Translations under genes and position numbers: made by a program
Source of the DNA: an uncultured Bacteroidota bacterium
Lineage (GTDB): Bacteria; Bacteroidota; Bacteroidia; UKL13-3
Direction: 5' to 3'
Assembly: GCA_903897855.1 (NCBI GenBank)
Contig: CAIUDH010000100.1
Span: forward strand, 1-64,000
DNA length: 64,000 bases
The notes under the pieces: generated by a model
The model's input: the letters and a program-made list of their open reading frames with translations, nothing else
Database searches by the model: none
What the model was told of the DNA's origin: nothing
Shown here: one piece after another, positions 17,530 to 27,477 of the stretch
Numbering within the stretch: position 1 is the stretch's first letter
Layout of the letters: each line of letters starts with the position of its first letter

Positions 17530-20500
17530 TTATTTTAGGGCTGTTTTCGCTAAAAGCACAATAGATAATATCTGCGTAATTCTTTCCATAGCTGTCCTGT
17601 AATAATCTTCAACTGCCGCGGCCGACACTTTAACTTTAGCATTTGGAGATAGTTCTGATATCTTTCGATTCTGCTTTAATTTAGCAATATTATCACGATC
17701 AATTTTTCTTTGATTGGGCTTAACTACGATTTTCGAACCTATTGAAACCTTCGGGTAAATTTTAAACAACAAGAGATTGCAAGTCTTCCTAACCTTTCCA
17801 TCGGCAGTTACTACAATCGTTTTTCGCTTCATCGAATATTTAGAGAATCCTCCAGTAAAATTCCTGATATAGAATCGAGCACTCCTACCATACACATAAG
17901 GAGTATTAATCTTATCGATCCTGAAAGTGGCTTCACTTGAGGTATCGCCTTGGAAGCGCAAAGTGTTTTCGAATTTTAAGGCCCCAGAAATGAAGATGAG
18001 ATCGGTCATTTTAGGTACAAAAATAGAATCACCTTCCTCCAGATAATAGTTATAATGCGACCAAGGGCGGCTCATAGCACGTTTTAAATTGAAGTACACC
18101 TTACCTGGATTCTCATAGGTTCGAAACAGGGTAGAACCTTTCACTAAGCTATATCGAGTAACCCCCCCTGCCCTTTTGATTACGTCTGTAATCGTGGTGC
18201 TTTTATTTCCAATCGCATATATTCCTGGGTAGGCCACTTCTCCACCTAAATAAACATGGCGCTGTTTGGTAAAATCTCTTTTGGTACGAACAAATATTTC
18301 ATCGTTGGGCATCAATACATACACTCCACTTGTTGCGTTAAGGAGCAAGTTACGTTCTATATGAAATGTATCAATTTGTTGATTGATTGGTTCGGGCAGG
18401 CCTGAGGCACCGGAAATTGTCATAACCCTTGAAATTTCTATCCGGCCATTTTCTGCATCCTGTGTAAAACCACCAGCCATTAAAAGTACATCATGTAAAG
18501 TTAAATTATAACCGAAAGGCATGGATCCAGGACTTTTTATAGCGCCATATACTGCTATTTTATATTCCTGTAGAAATTCCCGTTTATTTAAAACCCTTAC
18601 GAGATCTCCTTTTTGCAATAAAATATTATCATCGCCTTGCGGATTATCGAGGATGTTTTGCAAATTAAACCGCAAATAAGAGAGCGAGAAATCTTCGCGA
18701 TTAATGCGCGTAACATGCACGATTTCCTTTACATATTCTTCGAGCTTTAATCCACCAGCCAATAATATCAAATCAGTAATTCGGGTGTTCTCCGCAAAAT
18801 CAAAAGTGCCCGGTTTGCGCAAGGCCCCTTCGATAGTGAAATTATAAGTATCGAGGAAAGCAGAAAAATTAAAAATAGTGAGTACATCTTTCTTAAAGAG
18901 TATAATATTCTCCATGCTTGCAGTATCCTCCAAAATCCTCTTAAGATTGATAGATATAGACGTTTTTGAGAGGTCGTCATTGGTTCTAAGAATGATGGCT
19001 TTATCAAGATAGGCTTCCGCTTTAAGATTGCCCGCTAAAAACAAAAGGTCGCTTACTTTTAGCCTGTTGGCGATAGCGAATGTGCCTGGCTTCCGAACTT
19101 CACCTACAATAGTTACATTATACGGTTCGAAAAAATCCGTTTTGCCATTAATATACACGATATCTCTTTTGTTGAGGATCATGTTGTCGATACTCTTCTC
19201 AAGATTTACAGCGTTGTTTATATTGAATGGTATGTAGGTTATTGTTAGATTAGAATTGGATCGTAACACATAGCCTTTATCGGTATAGGCATCAGTAAGC
19301 AGGCCTCCGGCATTTTTTACCAAATCGGCAATATGCAAGTTTTCTTTCCATTCAAACTCCCCAGGAATTTCAACTGCTCCATTAATGGTAACTAGGTTAT
19401 ATTGCTTGGCTGAATAACTGCGGAAATAAACTTCATCCCCTGGGAATAAAAGAAAATCTTTGTTGATTAGTTTCAAACTATCATAATTAATGGTGATGTT
19501 AATTATTTTATCACCAGCTAACCGCTTCACCAATACCGACTTGCCATACGCATTGATATTTAAGCCCCCTGCGAAGACGAGCAAACTGTTTATCCCCTCA
19601 AATTTTTTAAGTTCGAAGAGGCTAGATTTACGCACTGCGCCACTAATTTTAACGGTTTTTACAGCCACTGGCACCACCAGGTAGTCGTTGTTCTGTAAAA
19701 ATATTTCTCTCGATTTAGCTGGATTGAAGAGGATATCATACGCATCGACGGTGTCGATAATTTTGCCGTCGCGTTTAATATAAATATTACGAACCGAACC
19801 GATATCGGTTGGTCCACCGACTGCCACCAAAGCATTAAAGGCAGAGTTGATGGCAGGGATTACATAAGAGCCCGGCTTGAAAACCTCTCCACTGATATGC
19901 ACCAGAATGGTACGTGCATAATTAAGTGTAATTTCCACCCCCGAATTTTCGGTATTATAAGTAGCACCTAAACGCTGACGAATGACTCTTTTTGATTCTT
20001 CAAAGGTTAATCCTTTTAAAAATATTTTACCTAATTCCTTGGCATAAATAGCCCCGTCGAGTCCAACCTTATAACTACCCTTGAAATCACTGAATCCGTA
20101 AACCTGAATTCCCAGCTCATCGCCTGGGCCAATAGTATAATTCTCTGGCACTCTGGCATCATCCGCTTTCTGATAAAATTTAAAATTGCCATTTCTAAAG
20201 AACTCTTGTCCATAAATTACGCCGGGGGGGTATTTGGGCGTTATGGCATCCAGATAAGCTTGACGATAATATCCTAGGCTATCATGCTCCGCCACTTCCT
20301 TCGATGATTTTTTAGGGCTGTTCGTTATCACCTCATCATCATATTGATTATCAGCGCTTTCTGTATTTTTATCTATTTTCTTTATGCTTTTTATTTTGGC
20401 TTTCTGTTCTGCCTTTTTTATTGAATCCTGTGTTAGTTTTTTTACCACACTATCCAACTTATTCGTTGTCGAATCACTCTCATCAATCTGCATATCTTCT

Positions 20501-20565
20501 ACCTGAGCCAAGGAAGAAAACGAAGCCAATAGTATAAAAACGAATAAAATAAGGAGTTTTCGCAT
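17530..20565 (-). CDS. Wza-like polysaccharide export protein with seven to eight SLBB modules
   Basis: This is an outer-membrane/periplasmic polysaccharide export protein. It has a cleavable signal peptide (residues 1-20, ending FSSLAQ), an acidic/lysine linker to about 100, a Poly_export domain with YTIGPGDELGIQVYG near 145, then repeated SLBB modules. The core pattern 'hydrophobic strand, GxVxxPGxF' recurs near residues 220, 303, 392, 483, 575, 672 and 770, with a degenerate one near 860. Typical Wza is about 380 residues with two SLBBs, so this 1011-residue protein is much enlarged. No lipobox cysteine is seen. I took the ATG at 20565, because a promoter -7 element at 20588-20595 leaves the upstream ATG (20580) with almost no leader. 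It probably starts a six-gene operon. Confidence 0.88.
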   Translation of the reverse strand: MRKLLILFVFILLASFSSLAQVEDMQIDESDSTTNKLDSVVKKLTQDSIKKAEQKAKIKSIKKIDKNTESADNQYDDEVITNSPKKSSKEVAEHDSLGYYRQAYLDAITPKYPPGVIYGQEFFRNGNFKFYQKADDARVPENYTIGPGDELGIQVYGFSDFKGSYKVGLDGAIYAKELGKIFLKGLTFEESKRVIRQRLGATYNTENSGVEITLNYARTILVHISGEVFKPGSYVIPAINSAFNALVAVGGPTDIGSVRNIYIKRDGKIIDTVDAYDILFNPAKSREIFLQNNDYLVVPVAVKTVKISGAVRKSSLFELKKFEGINSLLVFAGGLNINAYGKSVLVKRLAGDKIINITINYDSLKLINKDFLLFPGDEVYFRSYSAKQYNLVTINGAVEIPGEFEWKENLHIADLVKNAGGLLTDAYTDKGYVLRSNSNLTITYIPFNINNAVNLEKSIDNMILNKRDIVYINGKTDFFEPYNVTIVGEVRKPGTFAIANRLKVSDLLFLAGNLKAEAYLDKAIILRTNDDLSKTSISINLKRILEDTASMENIILFKKDVLTIFNFSAFLDTYNFTIEGALRKPGTFDFAENTRITDLILLAGGLKLEEYVKEIVHVTRINREDFSLSYLRFNLQNILDNPQGDDNILLQKGDLVRVLNKREFLQEYKIAVYGAIKSPGSMPFGYNLTLHDVLLMAGGFTQDAENGRIEISRVMTISGASGLPEPINQQIDTFHIERNLLLNATSGVYVLMPNDEIFVRTKRDFTKQRHVYLGGEVAYPGIYAIGNKSTTITDVIKRAGGVTRYSLVKGSTLFRTYENPGKVYFNLKRAMSRPWSHYNYYLEEGDSIFVPKMTDLIFISGALKFENTLRFQGDTSSEATFRIDKINTPYVYGRSARFYIRNFTGGFSKYSMKRKTIVVTADGKVRKTCNLLLFKIYPKVSIGSKIVVKPNQRKIDRDNIAKLKQNRKISELSPNAKVKVSAAAVEDYYRTAMERITQILSIVLLAKTALK

Positions 20566-20587
20566 AGGTGAAAAAATCATTAGCGCG

Positions 20588-20595
20588 CGAAGATA
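20588..20595 (-). promoter_or_regulatory. Predicted -7 promoter element (TATCTTCG) for the polysaccharide export operon
   Basis: Read on the minus strand, TATCTTCGC matches the Bacteroidota -7 consensus TAnnTTTG with one change. It sits 23 bases before the preferred wza-like start and in the gap after rfbA, so the island may be transcribed separately from rfbA. No clear -33 TTTG was identified. Confidence 0.45.
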
Positions 20596-20614
20596 CTAAA
20601 ATATGTGTTTTTGT

Positions 20615-21475
20615 TTACTTTATTAAGTTAAGCAAATAATTACCATAACCGCTTTTTGTAAGAGGTTCGGCAATCGTTATGAGTTGTTCTTTTGAAATAA
20701 ATCCTTTCGTATAGGCTATTTCTTCAATACATCCAATTTTCAACCCTTGTCTTTCTTCAATTACATGTACAAACTGTCCGGCTTGCATGAGAGAGGCAAA
20801 GGTGCCTGTATCGAGCCATGCCGTGCCTCGAGAGAGGATGCCCACTTTTAATTTTCCTTTTTCCAAATAATGTTTATTGATATCTGTTATTTCATATTCG
20901 CCACGGGGGCTTGGCTTTAAGTTTTTCGCAATTTGAACGACTTCATTGTCATAGAAATAGAGACCAGGAACAGCGTAGTTGCTCTTCGGGTGACTTGGTT
21001 TTTCTTCAATACTTAATGCTTTGTTTTCATCGTCAAAAGCTACCACGCCATAACGTTCGGGGTCGCTCACGTGATAGGCAAAAACAATACCGCCATCGGG
21101 GTTGCTACTTTGTTCTAAAAGCTCCTGTAAATTTGATCCGAAGAAAATATTATCTCCAAGAATCAAACATACTTTGTCTGTACCAATAAATTCTTCTCCG
21201 ATGACAAAAGCCTGTGCAAGTCCATTCGGATTGGATTGCTCAGCATATTCAAAACGGCAACCGAGGGTGGAACCATCGCCTAATAATTTTTTAAAGTGTG
21301 GCAAATCGTGAGGGGTAGAAATAATCAATATTTCCTTAATGCCAGCCATGAGCAGCACTGATAGAGGATAATAGATCATTGGCTTATCGTAAACGGGCAT
21401 CATCTGCTTACTCATGGCGAGGGTAAGGGGATGAAGTCGAGTGCCACTTCCACCGGCTAAAATTATTCCTTTCAT
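20615..21475 (-). CDS. rfbA: Glucose-1-phosphate thymidylyltransferase RfbA/RmlA
   Basis: RmlA makes dTDP-glucose from dTTP and glucose-1-phosphate, the first step to dTDP-rhamnose and other dTDP-deoxysugars. The protein begins [18 protein letters not shown], the diagnostic nucleotidyltransferase loop, and contains the KPMIYYPLS and [12 protein letters not shown] motifs; 286 residues is normal. It stands at the head of the polysaccharide island with its own promoter-like element. The other rml genes (rfbB, C, D) are not in this window. Confidence 0.95.
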   Translation of the reverse strand: MKGIILAGGSGTRLHPLTLAMSKQMMPVYDKPMIYYPLSVLLMAGIKEILIISTPHDLPHFKKLLGDGSTLGCRFEYAEQSNPNGLAQAFVIGEEFIGTDKVCLILGDNIFFGSNLQELLEQSSNPDGGIVFAYHVSDPERYGVVAFDDENKALSIEEKPSHPKSNYAVPGLYFYDNEVVQIAKNLKPSPRGEYEITDINKHYLEKGKLKVGILSRGTAWLDTGTFASLMQAGQFVHVIEERQGLKIGCIEEIAYTKGFISKEQLITIAEPLTKSGYGNYLLNLIK

Positions 21476-21493
21476 TTACTGGAGTTTAAAGTG

Positions 21494-21501
21494 CAAATAT
21501 A
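21494..21501 (-). promoter_or_regulatory. rfbA: Predicted -7 promoter element (TATATTTG) for rfbA
   Basis: On the minus strand TATATTTGC fits the Bacteroidota -7 consensus TAnnTTTG exactly and lies 19 bases upstream of the rfbA ATG. Confidence 0.5.
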
Positions 21502-21619
21502 ATTGCTACAAGTTAATACACACCATATTTTGTAGATAGTTTCAATACATCACGAGTACACCTGGAAGGATCGCCAAAAAAAACAAATCAGATGAATTCA
21601 TTGCTAAATTCTTAAGTTG

Positions 21620-21627
21620 TACTTTTG
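21620..21627 (+). promoter_or_regulatory. yebC: Predicted promoter for yebC-obg (-7 TACTTTTG)
   Basis: TACTTTTGCG is an exact TAnnTTTG match 24 bases before the yebC ATG. An ATTG at 21600-21603, 16 bases upstream, could be the -33 element. With rfbA on the other strand this is a divergent promoter region. Confidence 0.55.
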
Positions 21628-21650
21628 CGTCTCAATACTAGAAATATTTT

Positions 21651-22358
21651 ATGGGACGTGTATTTGAAAAACGTAAACATGTGATGTTTGCCCGTTTCGA
21701 CAGAATGAGCAAAGGCTTTACCCGCATTGGTAAGGAAATTTCGATGGCCGTGAAGCAAAATGGCCCTTTGCCAGAAAACAATCCGAGGCTTCGAATGGCC
21801 ATGCAGGCCGCCAAGGCCATCAATATGCCCAAAGACCGTGTAGAAGCGGCTATAAAAAGGGCTTCCAGCAAAGATGAATCTGATTTGGAGGAAATTGCCT
21901 ATCATGGCAAAGCGCCGCATGGGATTGTACTTATCATTGAATGCGCAACGAACAACACAACTCGTACCGTAAGCAACTTACGTACTTTTTTCAACCGCGG
22001 TGGCGGAGAATTGGGTAAAATGGGTGCCAATGATTACTTCTTCGAGCATAAAGGCGTATTCCGCATTAAAGGCCAAGGTATTGATACCGATGAACTAGAA
22101 TTGGAAGGCATTGATTTCGGTCTTGATGAATTGATGGTTGATGGGGACGAACTTCTGTTATATACCAGTTTTAGCGACTATGGCACCATGCAGAAATTTA
22201 TTGAAGATAAAAATTACACTATTGTAAGTGCCGAAAAACAACGCATCCCGAATAATACCGTTGATTTAAGTGAAGGAGAGGCGAATGAGGTACTGGAACT
22301 TATTGAAAAGATTGAAGCCGACGATGATATTCAACACGTATATCATAATCTGGCATAG
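21651..22358 (+). CDS. yebC: YebC/PmpR/TACO1-family protein
   Basis: The YebC family acts in transcription regulation and, as shown for some members, in relieving ribosome stalling at proline stretches. The 235-residue protein matches the family throughout: MGRVFEKRKHVMFARFDRMSKGF at the N-terminus is a variant of the usual AGHSKW start, followed by MAVKQNGPLPENNPRLR, and the NNTTRTVSNLRTFFNRGGGELG core. The N-terminal AGHSKWANI form is altered to GRVFEKRKHV, which places it in the divergent YebC subgroup of Bacteroidota. It is 30 bases upstream of obg. Confidence 0.9.
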   Translation: MGRVFEKRKHVMFARFDRMSKGFTRIGKEISMAVKQNGPLPENNPRLRMAMQAAKAINMPKDRVEAAIKRASSKDESDLEEIAYHGKAPHGIVLIIECATNNTTRTVSNLRTFFNRGGGELGKMGANDYFFEHKGVFRIKGQGIDTDELELEGIDFGLDELMVDGDELLLYTSFSDYGTMQKFIEDKNYTIVSAEKQRIPNNTVDLSEGEANEVLELIEKIEADDDIQHVYHNLA

Positions 22359-22388
22359 TGAATTGTAAACTCTTAATAAATTATCTAA

Positions 22389-23381
22389 GTGGCTGATACA
22401 AACTTTGTTGACTATGTAAAAATATGCTGCCGTAGCGGCAAAGGGGGTGCGGGCGCCATGCATTTTCACCGCGACAAGCACACGGCCTATGGTGGGCCCG
22501 ATGGAGGTGACGGTGGACGTGGCGGCCATATCATCTTAAAAGGAAATGCACAACTTTCAACACTTTTGCATCTCAAGTACCGGAAACATGTACTCGGAAA
22601 AGATGGAGGCAATGGCCAACCCGGTTTACGCAGTGGTTCCGACGGGGAAGATGATATTTTGGAAGTGCCATTAGGCACGGTAGCAAAAGATGCAGAAAGT
22701 GGCGATGTAATCTTTGAAATAACTATTGATGGAGAAGAAAAGATATTAGCTCAAGGTGGCCGGGGGGGTATGGGAAATCATAACTTCAAATCGGCTACAC
22801 GACAAACTCCTAGGTACGCGCAACCTGGAGAAGAGGGCAAAGAAGAATGGAAAATTATTGAACTTAAACTTTTAGCTGATGTCGGATTAGTTGGTTTCCC
22901 GAATGCTGGAAAATCAACCTTACTCAGTGTGGTTTCGGCTGCTAAGCCAGAAATTGCCGATTATCCTTTCACTACGTTGGTTCCCAATTTAGGCATCGTT
23001 AAATATCGCGATTTCAAAACTTTTGTGATGGCCGATATTCCTGGTATCATTGAAGGTGCTCATGCTGGAAAAGGCTTAGGAACGCGTTTTTTACGACATA
23101 TTGAACGCAATGCAACCTTGCTTTTCTTAATCCCCTGCGATTCAAAAAACATCAAAGAAGAGTACGAAATTTTACTTCGTGAGTTAGAGCTATATAATCG
23201 TGAGTTGATGGATAAGAAGCGTTTGCTGGCCATTACCAAATGCGATATGATTGATGCCGAATTACAAAAACTGATTGCCAAAGAAATACCCAAAGGGGTT
23301 CCACATATTTTTATTTCGAGTGCCACCAATAAAGGCATCGTTCAATTAAAAGACAAATTGTGGGAGATGATACATTCTTAA
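22389..23381 (+). CDS. obg: Ribosome-associated GTPase Obg/CgtA
   Basis: Obg is a GTPase involved in 50S ribosome assembly and stress signalling. The glycine-rich N-terminal Obg fold reads [20 protein letters not shown], then the G domain has [11 protein letters not shown] (G1) near residue 167, FTTLVPNLG (G2), [16 protein letters not shown] (G3), and TKCD (G4). The start is GTG, since a TAA stands directly before it in frame. The 330-residue protein lacks the C-terminal OCT domain, as is common outside Firmicutes and Actinobacteria. Probably co-transcribed with yebC. Confidence 0.95.
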   Translation: MADTNFVDYVKICCRSGKGGAGAMHFHRDKHTAYGGPDGGDGGRGGHIILKGNAQLSTLLHLKYRKHVLGKDGGNGQPGLRSGSDGEDDILEVPLGTVAKDAESGDVIFEITIDGEEKILAQGGRGGMGNHNFKSATRQTPRYAQPGEEGKEEWKIIELKLLADVGLVGFPNAGKSTLLSVVSAAKPEIADYPFTTLVPNLGIVKYRDFKTFVMADIPGIIEGAHAGKGLGTRFLRHIERNATLLFLIPCDSKNIKEEYEILLRELELYNRELMDKKRLLAITKCDMIDAELQKLIAKEIPKGVPHIFISSATNKGIVQLKDKLWEMIHS

Positions 23382-23409
23382 GTTTTAACAATCGTAGCTG
23401 TTGTTATGC

Positions 23410-24042
23410 TTAGTTTTTCTTTCTCCAAGAAATGACGCCCATAATCGCCAACACTAATAGCACGGTATAAAGCAGAGAGAAGAGTTTAATGTCTTTCATA
23501 AAATAGATCACAATGGCCGTGCAGTTTACTGCAATCCAACAAATCCAGTTTTCTAATTTCTTTTTCGCTAAGAGCCATTGTCCTGCAATACTCACCACCA
23601 TCACAAAAGAATCGGGTATTGGATAGGCTGTTTGTTTAGGGAAAAATTCTGGTAACCATCCATGGAGATGAATCATAATATACGATACGAGGCATGTTGA
23701 TAGTATGATTCCCACAAGCCAATATATTCGAGCAGTTTGAGATAAAAACGTCACAGGAACTATTTTCTCTGTCTCCCCATCTCTTGTCCAGTACCACCAT
23801 CCATAAATACTCGTGACAAAAAAATAAATTTGCAAAAAGCTATCGGCATAAAGGGCACTCTGAAAAAACAAGAGGAAGGAAAAAAAGATGGCCAAGAGAG
23901 CTACTGGCCAATTCAGAACATGCTCCTTCAAAGCCAACCATACACAGGCTATCGTAAGCAAAGTAGCCAACAATTCGATCCAACTCATAGGATAACCTAG
24001 TATGGTTATAGCGATATTGTTAATGGAGAGCCAGGAAGTCAT
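23410..24042 (-). CDS. pnuC: PnuC-family nicotinamide riboside/mononucleotide transporter
   Basis: PnuC proteins carry out facilitated uptake of nicotinamide riboside or related vitamin precursors across the inner membrane. The 210-residue protein has about seven membrane segments and the family pattern: GYPMSWIELLATLLTIACVWLALKEHVLNWP near the N-terminus is typical in form, and ADSFLQIYFFVTSIYGWWYW contains the conserved WxxW region (Y-G-W-W-Y-W). Thiamine-type (PnuT) or riboflavin-type specificity cannot be excluded, and no riboswitch was seen. It follows rodA by 71 bases. Confidence 0.86.
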   Translation of the reverse strand: MTSWLSINNIAITILGYPMSWIELLATLLTIACVWLALKEHVLNWPVALLAIFFSFLLFFQSALYADSFLQIYFFVTSIYGWWYWTRDGETEKIVPVTFLSQTARIYWLVGIILSTCLVSYIMIHLHGWLPEFFPKQTAYPIPDSFVMVVSIAGQWLLAKKKLENWICWIAVNCTAIVIYFMKDIKLFSLLYTVLLVLAIMGVISWRKKN

Positions 24043-24113
24043 TACTTGGATTGGATTAGGTGATAAATATCTAAGATAAAAATAGTCACAATTGTTTTAT
24101 ACTGATGCAGTGC

Positions 24114-25388
24114 TCATCGGCTTAAGTCTTGCATACGATGCGAATCAATCTTTACAAATATAAACAGAAGAATCGTGAAGCTTAAGGTAGCCGACCCTCC
24201 GTAACTTATGAATGGCAAGGGGATTCCGATGATTGGCAATAACCCCATGGCCATACCCATGTTTATTAAAAAATGGGAAAATATGATACATGCCACTGAA
24301 TAACCATACACCCTGTTATACCTCGAACGCTGTCGTTCCGAAAGATAGATGATGCGAAGTATTAAGAGCATAAATAGTGATATGACCGAAAGAGATCCCA
24401 TCCAGCCAAACTCCTCGGCGATGGTGCAGAAAATAAAATCTGTACTTTGTTCAGGCACATACTTCCCTTTGGTTATAGAGCCTTCTAGGTATCCTTTACC
24501 GGAAAAACCACCTGATGAAATGGCCATGAGAGAATTGTCTTTTTGATAATCAACTCCACTTTTATCCACTTCCAAACCAAACAAACTTAAGATCCTTTTC
24601 TGTTGATGTGGTTGCAAATGCTTAAGCCCATAACTTGTAGTCGATACGATACCCATGGAACTTATCCAGACAATTACGATGATCCACCATAGTTTCTTAT
24701 AACCTCTGAAAAGCATGAAAGTAATTAGTGACAATGAGGTTAAAATGATATACAAAAGCTCCGTTTTTACTAATAGCGCTGCGATACACAAAACCATCAC
24801 AATGGCTCCAATAGCCAAAAACAAACCATTCAGACCCTCACGGTAAAACACTAAACTAAAAAAAATAAAAACAAGAAACGTACCCGTATCATTTTGAACT
24901 AGCACCAGAAGCGCAGGTACAGCAACGATCGCCACTGCTTTCCACAAATTTTTACTGTCGGTGAGTTTGAAATTAAAAGGACTTAGAAATTTTGCAAATG
25001 CGAGTGCAGTCGCAAATTTTGCAAACTCGCTCGGCTGTATTTTAAATTCGCCGATTTTAAACCAGGCTTGTGCTCCTTTGGTATGGTCACCTAAAACAAG
25101 TACAGCAATAAGAAGCACTATTACGGTGGCATAAATAAAATATGAAAATCCGAAGAAGAAACGATACTCGACAGTCATAATCATTAATGCAATGAGCGCT
25201 GCGATGCCAATAAACATCATCTGTTTACCGTAGTTTTTCGACAAGTCGAAGATGTAATTTATACCCGTAATATTATAGGTCGATGAATACACTGCCATCC
25301 AGCCCAATACCACGAGTGCACTGTAGATTAGAATTGTAAACCAATCAATGCTTCGACCGTAGGAAGTGTTGTTATATTTACTGTTCAT
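24114..25388 (-). CDS. rodA: RodA/MrdB SEDS-family elongasome glycosyltransferase
   Basis: RodA polymerises lipid II for lateral wall growth with a class B PBP. The 424-residue protein has about ten membrane segments, the N-terminal WMAVYSSTY region, FKIGEFKIQPSEFAKFATALAFAKFL, the SGGFSGKGYLEGSITKGKYVPEQSTDFIF loop (shown here by its key GSxTKGxxVPExxTDFIF residues), and the C-terminal GIPLPFISYGGSA. The TDFIF and QPSE forms distinguish RodA from FtsW. It stands between prfA and pnuC rather than beside mreC/mreD/pbp2. Confidence 0.92.
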   Translation of the reverse strand: MNSKYNNTSYGRSIDWFTILIYSALVVLGWMAVYSSTYNITGINYIFDLSKNYGKQMMFIGIAALIALMIMTVEYRFFFGFSYFIYATVIVLLIAVLVLGDHTKGAQAWFKIGEFKIQPSEFAKFATALAFAKFLSPFNFKLTDSKNLWKAVAIVAVPALLVLVQNDTGTFLVFIFFSLVFYREGLNGLFLAIGAIVMVLCIAALLVKTELLYIILTSLSLITFMLFRGYKKLWWIIVIVWISSMGIVSTTSYGLKHLQPHQQKRILSLFGLEVDKSGVDYQKDNSLMAISSGGFSGKGYLEGSITKGKYVPEQSTDFIFCTIAEEFGWMGSLSVISLFMLLILRIIYLSERQRSRYNRVYGYSVACIIFSHFLINMGMAMGLLPIIGIPLPFISYGGSATLSFTILLFIFVKIDSHRMQDLSR

Positions 25389-25419
25389 TAATCAATATCG
25401 AATACTGCCTTAAGAATTA

Positions 25420-26493
25420 TTAATTGCCTGTACCGGCCTTCAGCTTTTCGGCATTTTCAGCCAGTTGAAGTTGATCAATGATATTCTGAATATCGCCATT
25501 CATCACGGCATCCAAATTATGAGTGGTAAACCCAATACGGTGCTCCGTCATTCGGCTCTGAGGGAAATTATAGGTACGTACTTTGGCACTTCTATCGCCG
25601 GTCGACACCATGGTCTTGCGGGTTTTGCTCATCTCTTCCATATACTTATTATACTCAAATTCGTAGAGACGGGTACGCAACACTTTCATGGCAGCATCTT
25701 TGTTTTTTTGTTGCGACTTCTGATCCTGACACTGGACAATAATGCCGGTTGGGATATGTAATAATCGCACTGCCGAGTAGGTTGTGTTCACTGATTGTCC
25801 GCCAGGGCCCGAAGCACAAAATAAATCGAGCCGTATATCTTCCGTTTTTAATTCCACATCAAACTCATCGGCTTCAGGGAGCACTACCACAGTAGCTGCA
25901 GAGGTATGTACTCTACCCATCGTTTCGGTATCGGGCACCCGTTGCACACGATGCACCCCACTCTCATATTTCATCTGCCCGTATACATCTTCTCCAATAA
26001 CATTGAGCACTATTTTATTAAATCCACCTACAGTTCCTGGATTTTCTTCAATAATTTCCATCTTCCAGTTTTTGCTCTGCGCATATCGCGTATACATCCT
26101 GAAAAGATCGCCGGCGAATATGCTTGCCTCATCGCCTCCTGTACCACTGCGTATTTCAAGCACCGCATTTTTCGCATCTTGTGGGTCTTTTGGAATAAGT
26201 AGATTTCTGATCTCCTCTTCCATAGGCTCCTGTTTCACGATTAACTCATCGAGTTCCATTTTCGCCATCTCGCGCAACTCGACATCTTTTTCGTTTGCCA
26301 GAATTTCTTTGCAGTTCGTAATATTTCCAATGAGCGTTTTATACTCTTGATACGCCTCAATAATTGGTGCCAGGTCTTTATATTCCTTATTTAACTGCGC
26401 AAAGCGTTTCATATCGCTCATCGCATCGGGCTGTGAAATGAGCTGTTCCACCTCATCTCTTCGACTCTGAATGGCTTCTAATTTATTTAACAT
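25420..26493 (-). CDS. prfA: Peptide chain release factor 1
   Basis: RF1 recognises UAA and UAG stop codons and triggers peptide release. The catalytic GGQ lies in the SGPGGQSVNTTYSAV segment near residue 230, and the RF1 stop-codon-recognition region precedes it. The 357 residues and the ending MTEHRIGFTTHNLDAVMNGD match the family. The RF1-type Ser/Thr motif rather than the RF2 SPF is expected, with no +1 frameshift site. It probably heads the prfA-rodA-pnuC transcript. Confidence 0.95.
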   Translation of the reverse strand: MLNKLEAIQSRRDEVEQLISQPDAMSDMKRFAQLNKEYKDLAPIIEAYQEYKTLIGNITNCKEILANEKDVELREMAKMELDELIVKQEPMEEEIRNLLIPKDPQDAKNAVLEIRSGTGGDEASIFAGDLFRMYTRYAQSKNWKMEIIEENPGTVGGFNKIVLNVIGEDVYGQMKYESGVHRVQRVPDTETMGRVHTSAATVVVLPEADEFDVELKTEDIRLDLFCASGPGGQSVNTTYSAVRLLHIPTGIIVQCQDQKSQQKNKDAAMKVLRTRLYEFEYNKYMEEMSKTRKTMVSTGDRSAKVRTYNFPQSRMTEHRIGFTTHNLDAVMNGDIQNIIDQLQLAENAEKLKAGTGN

Positions 26494-26618
26494 AATACAG
26501 TTTGACTTTATTTAATTTACGTAAAGAGGTGTTTGAGGGGATTGCTTTAGCTTGTCGTATTTCCGATGGAAAATACAGCTTCAATGAAGGGTATAGCTAA
26601 TAAAAACGAGACATAATG

Positions 26619-26626
26619 CAAAGGTA
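26619..26626 (-). promoter_or_regulatory. prfA: Predicted -7 promoter element (TACCTTTG) for prfA
   Basis: On the minus strand TACCTTTGC is an exact match to TAnnTTTG, 126 bases before the prfA ATG, leaving a fairly long leader. The gap otherwise holds no feature I can name. Confidence 0.45.
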
Positions 26627-26652
26627 ATACTTTTCGTAGAGATGTAAAAATA

Positions 26653-27477
26653 TTACTCATGTAAATTCCTAATGGCAAGGATGGCATTGGGTTGGATGAA
26701 GAAATAGGTGTTAAAACTCCTGACCACCATAATCACATTTTGCAGCTGGAGTTCGGTTTTAATCATCCGATAATCAGGGGTTGCCTGTCGATGCAAGGTG
26801 AGTCGTGATATAGAATCCTGAACATACCCCAAAAGCACCTCTGTATTAAAGTTTAGGGAAGGTATGGAGTGGAACCTAAATTCCTCATTCATGGCAATAT
26901 CCTCTTGTTGGAATTCTTTTTTTGAAACCATGACACTGGTATCTGCAAATAAAATTACTGGGAGAGCGTATCCGATTTCAGCAATTTTAAGAATTTCTTT
27001 ATGCAGATGGAGCCCCGGTGCCTTAGGCAAAGTCCACGCTTTTTGGAAATTGGATCTGTAATTGGATATTGTTGATGAGGCTTCGTCATAGCACCACCAT
27101 CCTGTTTTACTTAGGCAAACTAGAGTAGGATTCGGTTTTATGAACTGTGATAAATCATACCGGTTCTTCTCCTTCAAAAAATTATCAAAAACTACCAACT
27201 GCCCTGAGTTAAAGCAATAGACCACCACCTCAGTAGCGCCGTTACATTCAATACTACTTGCAATGCCGTAGCTTATTAATGATTGAGAAATAAGAATAGT
27301 AAGGTTGGAATCGAGCTTTAGTAAAGTATTATTTTCTGTTATGACAAACAAATTACCCATACCATCGCCTACCGCATATTTCGTATTAATTTCGAGAGTA
27401 TCGGCCTGGGCGCTTATTTTTATGCTCGCTAGCAGCAAGAACATAAAAAAGTACATTGTTTTATTTGCCCATTTCAT
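26653..27477 (-). CDS. Secreted protein of unknown function, beta-propeller-like
   Basis: I do not recognise a named family. The 274-residue protein has a signal peptide (first 24 residues, ending SIKISAQ). The rest has no membrane segment and is built of repeated short hydrophobic strands with GxGNLFVI- and LVVFDNF-like patterns, suggesting a beta-propeller. Its ATG overlaps the GSCFA stop by four bases, so the two are translationally coupled and probably act together, perhaps at the cell surface. Confidence 0.65.
   Translation of the reverse strand: MKWANKTMYFFMFLLLASIKISAQADTLEINTKYAVGDGMGNLFVITENNTLLKLDSNLTILISQSLISYGIASSIECNGATEVVVYCFNSGQLVVFDNFLKEKNRYDLSQFIKPNPTLVCLSKTGWWCYDEASSTISNYRSNFQKAWTLPKAPGLHLHKEILKIAEIGYALPVILFADTSVMVSKKEFQQEDIAMNEEFRFHSIPSLNFNTEVLLGYVQDSISRLTLHRQATPDYRMIKTELQLQNVIMVVRSFNTYFFIQPNAILAIRNLHE

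Noticed and set aside
25784-26350. 188-residue + strand frame opposite prfA
   Set aside because: Shadow of the conserved release factor gene; Ser-rich and without motif.
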